A stretch of 64,000 bases of DNA from contig CH003302.1 of the NCBI GenBank assembly GCA_000149265.1, positions 12,292 to 76,291 on the forward strand, in the 5' to 3' direction. The notes beneath the pieces are model-generated. The model was given only the letters and a program-made list of their open reading frames with translations, was not told where the DNA came from and ran no database searches. The translations under genes and the position numbers were made by a program. Below are positions 60,006 through 64,000 of the stretch, piece by piece; positions within the stretch are counted from its first letter, which is position 1, and each line of letters starts with the position of its first letter. Source of the DNA: Ciona savignyi. Lineage: Eukaryota > Chordata > Ascidiacea > Phlebobranchia > Cionidae.

Positions 60006-61059
60006 AGCCAGCACCGCTGAAGTTATAAGTAATGCGTCTTCGGAATTCTAAATATGTATCGGCCATATGTCCCGAGATTTGGCTGGTATCCATGCAAGCA
60101 GGCCTATTCATGCACCCTCGCACCGATTTTTAACAACTTTTACCTAGAATCTCGGAATCCACATTCACAACTTTAATTTTTCTCCAAATTATCACTGCCA
60201 TAAAGATATAAAAAGAAACACTTTAAAAATGAAGCAGCGTATTTTTTCCAGACAGAAAAACAAAGTGTGTTAATTGGCCAATGTTCTTGTTGTGTTAAAG
60301 TCACCCGAGAGTGTGTGAAAACTTGCACCGCAAAGGAAAATCGCCCACACAACACTGTTCCAGACTACACTTCTGCACGGCATTTATTATTTCAATTACA
60401 CTTTGTTTCCTCATTTGCCGTTTCGCATGGGAAAATGATATAAAAAATCTATTCCAATTTTTCCATTTTTTGTATTTAAAACCACTGTTTATTCTGCTTT
60501 TGTATTTCATTATGAGAAATATACCCTACATATGTGATTTGATTGATTTGGTTGTTGCAAAATCTACTTATTTATGCTGATCCTCATTTGTTTATTGGCT
60601 ATGCGAGATGTCTCTGTTGTGCATATATGGATGCAATTTCAACCGAGGTATAAATGCGACGCCACTTAAACCACAGACCACATTCCCAATGCCTGGACCT
60701 GATTTATTTCACCGACTGCCAACAGCAAGTCCTGCAAGTCTCCGTTGGTTTGTTTCATATAAGCTAGCAAGCTCATACTCAGTATACTAAAACAAACATC
60801 TGTCCGCCGGCCGGCGAGCGTGTGCGTGAAACCTACTAAAAGCTGTATTAAAAATGACAGTCTAGATTTTTAAATAAGTAGTACCATAAATGAATATTTA
60901 GTGTTTGCCTATAACTAGATTAGTTGGTAACACAACCATTTTTTTAATTATTGCTTAATACTTTACTAGTTAGATTTCAGTGGAAAGTTTTATCTTTATT
61001 GTCTCCGTGCAAAGAAACAATTTAAAGTTCAAAATGTGCTCTCTTTATGTATTTACTTT

Positions 61060-61175
61060 TGTTTAAACGATCCAAGTTTCCAATTCTTAATGGGGTCATG
61101 AATTGGACCAACGGACCATTGTTGTATATTAGTTGGTGTATGTCTCGATCGCGTTAACCATTCGCCCACACGGCC
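61060..61175 (-). mobile_element. SINE-2 copy
   Basis: Reversed B-box half (CGATCCAAGTTTCCAATTC), spacer with GGACCATTGTTGTATATTAG, and reversed A-box half (CGCGTTAACCATTCGCCCACACGG). Same layout as the 34.6 kb copy. Confidence 0.75.
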
Positions 61176-61938
61176 ATAACTATACTGATTTCAACGATCA
61201 GTTTTATACTGATAACGAGTATCTAGCGACATCTTTTGGCCATTTCTATTAAGGAAAAATGTGAATATAATGCCAACACTGAAATGCTATAGGCGAAGAT
61301 CATTTGATGTTTTAGCGTTTTAGTTTTTATCTTTACCTTATACACAAAAATATCCTGTTGAAAAAGATTTATTGACATGTAACCGCTCAATTTGCAACTT
61401 TTGCTTCAATGAATTAACATTAATAAAAAAATCCATTGAGTAAATAACTCCTACTGGTAAGTATCTTATCTATTTCCCATGGTGGGTTATTTTGTAAAAC
61501 TTTTGATCTACAATATTGACAGAATTCATTTAAACGATTGATAAAACAGCGGTCAGCTGCTTAGCTAACTTGTCACCAAGAGAGGTTGGTCTATGGGTTG
61601 TATTATTGAGTTGTTTTTAGCTCCATCTTCTTCGGTGGAATACCTTTAATTTTATTGTGTTCTATAATAACTTATGATTACATCACATTGATTGGATTAC
61701 TACCACTATTTTACTTATTTATCTATTCAAACGCATTACATTGCGATGTATAAAGAAACTGGCGTAGTTGTTTCAAAAAAAGTAGCAGGTAACAAATATA
61801 ACACACGAAGTTTTTAGGTTTGTAAACCCCCATGTTTGATGTGAATCTACAGCAATGATACTTGCCAATCTAAGTGTTAATCTTGGCTAACCCGACGGTT
61901 CTCTAAATATGTTTAATATAATCTTGATTTTGTTACAC

Positions 61939-62157
61939 CAGTGTATCTCAAATGGTGCGCTACAAGAACTAGCTAGGTGCGCCACACTTGCACTTCGTAA
62001 ATTTACGACAAAATGTGCATTAGTGTCCAAATTGTGCTTTTCCATTGTAACGTTTTAAGTATTTAGCATTTTATTTTGACTTGCCATTCAAAGTGCGCCC
62101 GTTCGTTCGTTATTGGTCTCCGGTAAGCCACGAGGTCAAAAAGATTGAGAACCACTG
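61939..62157. mobile_element. hAT-type MITE, CAGTG...CACTG family, copy 2
   Basis: Ends CAGTGTATCTCAAATGG and GATTGAGAACCACTG. A partly conserved 8-base duplication (TGTTACAC and GGTTAAAC) flanks it. Related to 54624-54818 over the GCGCCCGTTCGTTCG...GAGGTCAAAAAGAT part. Confidence 0.78.
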
Positions 62158-62384
62158 GGTTAAACGGAGAATCATCAATCCTGTTTGCAGAAATACATAT
62201 TGTAGGGATCAGATATTTCCTATAGTCTATAATATATGGTCCGATAAACACGTTGTGGACGCTCTATCGGGGGCATTGCATTTTGGTTTTGAGCGCCGTT
62301 GTTTTTACCCTAACTAAAAATTTTTTTTTACCCATTTGTGTTGAACATAGTGTGTCGTTAATACAATTAAATGTACACTTGTTT

Positions 62385-62790
62385 GAAGGAAAGTGTGAAT
62401 CATACACAACACACTGCAATAGCTTCGGTAACCCGCCACGGAAAGCGAGAAGTAATCTGACCATTGCCTGTGTGATACCCATATTTTGTTTTCCATTAAC
62501 CGGGATAAACATGAATATTCTATCGTATCCTAACACTATGACCCCAATCGGTTAGGATAGGATATTCTTATTTCAGCATAGATCGTAAAACGAAAGACGC
62601 TTTCTCATATCGACAATCATTAAAAAAACTTGCCCCTATGGTTGATTTACCCGAAGTATTGCAGTGTTTTGTATATGATTGAAACGTTTCCTCAATTTTG
62701 GTACAACCCATCAATCCACTGGTACAGGCAATCTCCCGTAATTGCCTTGCCCAAGGACACTGTCGACTAGCTAGCAACCAATTTACTTCG
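62385..62790. mobile_element. Tail-to-tail pair of SINE-1 copies
   Basis: 62385-62525 is a forward, head-less copy ending ATGAATATTCTATCGTATCC. 62553-62790 is a reversed copy beginning GGTTAGGATAGGATATTC and ending near the head (CCAAGGACACTGTCGACTAGCTAGC). The two pentamer tails face each other across about 27 bases. Confidence 0.8.
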
Positions 62791-62810
62791 CGTATTGCAG
62801 GATATTATCT

Positions 62811-62990
62811 TTAATCAAACGTCCTACAGAATAGGCTCTTAGTTTTAAGCATCTTGGACTCGACAGAACTGTGATTTGATCCGTTGCCCGAAATATCGAA
62901 ATGTGCTGTTGAAATTTCGGTAATATTTAAAACTTGTAATTGTGGGTTCCCTTCGAATATCCCCGCAACTCGGGAACCCATTAGTTTCTT
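62811..62990 (-). CDS. Candidate last exon of receptor-like gene
   Basis: After a TTTCTGCAAG acceptor (AG at 62992-62991), open for 59 codons to a stop: KKLMGSRVAGIFEGN...HFDISGNGSNHSSVESKMLKTKSLF. Soluble, serine/asparagine-rich, like a cytoplasmic tail. Joining to the exon at 63.5 kb is plausible by strand and order, but I could not fix the intervening donor. Confidence 0.35.
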   Translation of the reverse strand, partial: KKLMGSRVAGIFEGNPQLQVLNITEISTAHFDISGNGSNHSSVESKMLKTKSLFCRTFD

Positions 62991-63230
62991 CTTGCAGAAA
63001 CGAACGTTATAATTCTCTTTATACAAAAATACCCCCAACAGGGGTTTTAAATAAACAGGGGTTTTAAATAAAACGTACCCCCAGCATGGTTTAAAAATAG
63101 TGGTAAATATAACGTAGTTAACGCTCTCTAGTATTTATATATGAAACGTAATGCGAAAACAAAAATGTCGCCTGCGCTGCAGCATAAGAAGCTTTGTCGA
63201 ACTTAAAACATGTTTGCTACAATATATCTA

Positions 63231-63515
63231 TTACAACCGGGTTTGGAAAAGTATTTTTGCGTGAAGTACTTTTGTCCTTGTTTTCGATAAAATAACTTGT
63301 TCGGTTTCAATATGCGGACGCGATTCAATGTTTTGTGCCACCGTGTTCACTCTATATGTCCTCGTGTGGTCAATAGAGTTTCTCTGTGTGTGCCGAGACG
63401 ACGAGGACATGTCCTCCAATGGGTCGCTACCGCACAGCAACCTACCGACAGCGTTCAGCCATTTTCGTCTCAGATCTTTTCGTCTGATGCACACAAACAC
63501 GAACAGTTCAAATCC
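63231..63515 (-). CDS. Receptor C-terminal exon, GPCR-like (partial gene)
   Basis: Acceptor TTTAATACAG before 63515, then GFELFVFVCIRRKDLRRKWLNAVGRLL and a polar serine/threonine-rich tail; the frame is open to 63231. A hydrophobic end followed by FVCIRRKDLRRKW looks like the end of TM7 plus helix 8 of a class B/adhesion GPCR (family form QGFFIFLF...NKEVRKEW). The 7TM part would lie beyond the right edge. The real donor within the open frame is not determined. Confidence 0.4.
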   Translation of the reverse strand, partial: GFELFVFVCIRRKDLRRKWLNAVGRLLCGSDPLEDMSSSSRHTQRNSIDHTRTYRVNTVAQNIESRPHIETEQVILSKTRTKVLHAKILFQTRL

Positions 63516-64000
63516 CTGTATTAAAGGAAGAAAACTTATTTTTTTGCAAACATAGCTTACTTCGGTACGTTAAAATTTACTAAGGATAGGTTTCTTATAT
63601 ACATCTCCGAAGGCACCGAACAACGAATTAGTGCAACCATATTCGTGTTGCCGTATGTATATTGCATCATGCTGTAATATGATAAATCGTGTTTACATAT
63701 ACATTAAACGTAATATATTGCTCTATGTAAATAACATTTCGTCCAACAACATTTCGTCCCGATGCCATATAAGTAATAATGGTCTGTGTCTGCTATCTTT
63801 TTCAGTGTTTTAATGCAAATGAACAAGGATGGCAGCAGATATACTGACGGAACAGCTGTAAAGTGCACCAATATGAACCGAAGTTTTGACTTAATAGTTT
63901 TGCCCATAATAAAGTTTCAAAATACTACCGCGCACTTATCCGGATAAAACGAAATATGATTGGACGTACTTAATCATATAAACACCTTGCAACCTTACTA

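Larger units (their letters stand above)
60006..62810. other. 3' flank of ID-like gene and intergenic repeats
   Basis: The first few hundred bases are likely 3' UTR; no AATAAA was found close by. The region then contains a SINE-2 copy at about 61060-61175, a hAT MITE at 61939-62157, and two SINE-1 copies at 62385-62790. No supported gene. Confidence 0.45.

Noticed and set aside
62081..62555. Several 60-100 codon ORFs on both strands
   Set aside because: They lie in the hAT MITE and SINE-1 copies at 61.9-62.8 kb and are repeat shadows.
1..64000. CRISPR arrays, bacterial operons, phage or viral genes
   Set aside because: No regular spacer-repeat arrays; all supported genes are spliced or animal-type nuclear genes.

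Overview
This window is AT-rich animal (metazoan) nuclear DNA, with short spliced genes in GT-AG introns and dense small non-autonomous transposons. The gene set (RBMX2, RNASEK, moonraker/KIAA0753, CEP19, a 16-ankyrin TRPA channel, an HNK-1-family carbohydrate sulfotransferase, an ID-like HLH factor), the compact gene size and the very high MITE/SINE load suggest a tunicate, probably Ciona-like. That taxonomic call is an inference. There is no prokaryotic, viral or CRISPR content.

Layout. 1-838 (-): 5' part of a small basic protein gene running off the left edge. 1118-5195 (-): complete RBMX2 (5 exons) with an inverted pair of hAT-type MITEs around exon 2. 7288-8716 (+): complete RNASEK (3 exons). 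10549-12504 (+): single-exon moonraker. 13304-16322 (-): complete CEP19 (5 exons), tail-to-tail with moonraker. 16323-19376: nested transposons, including a SINE split by a solo-LTR-like element. 19377-42729 (-): complete 28-exon TRPA-family channel, predicted 1437 aa, every exon junction in phase. 42730-50220: mostly non-coding, with two weak coding-like ORFs. 50221-54260 (-): 5-exon sulfotransferase with an assembly gap (50351-50450) inside the last exon. 57.1-57.3 kb: GC-rich island with an E-box cluster and a hairpin. 59607-60005 (+): ID-like HLH protein. 62811-63515 (-): probable cytoplasmic tail exons of a membrane receptor running off the right edge.

Functional threads. Moonraker and CEP19 are both centriole/cilium proteins and sit about 0.8 kb apart. 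TRPA is a sensory cation channel, RNASEK a small membrane protein tied to the V-ATPase and endocytosis, RBMX2 a spliceosome component, and the sulfotransferase a Golgi glycan-modifying enzyme. They do not form one pathway. Much of the novelty lies in the repeat layer: two distinct tRNA-derived SINE families, at least five MITE families, several with readable target-site duplications, and nested insertions whose order can be read directly.

Exon boundaries were set by hand from splice consensus, phase and protein family similarity recalled from knowledge; no alignment or database search was run.
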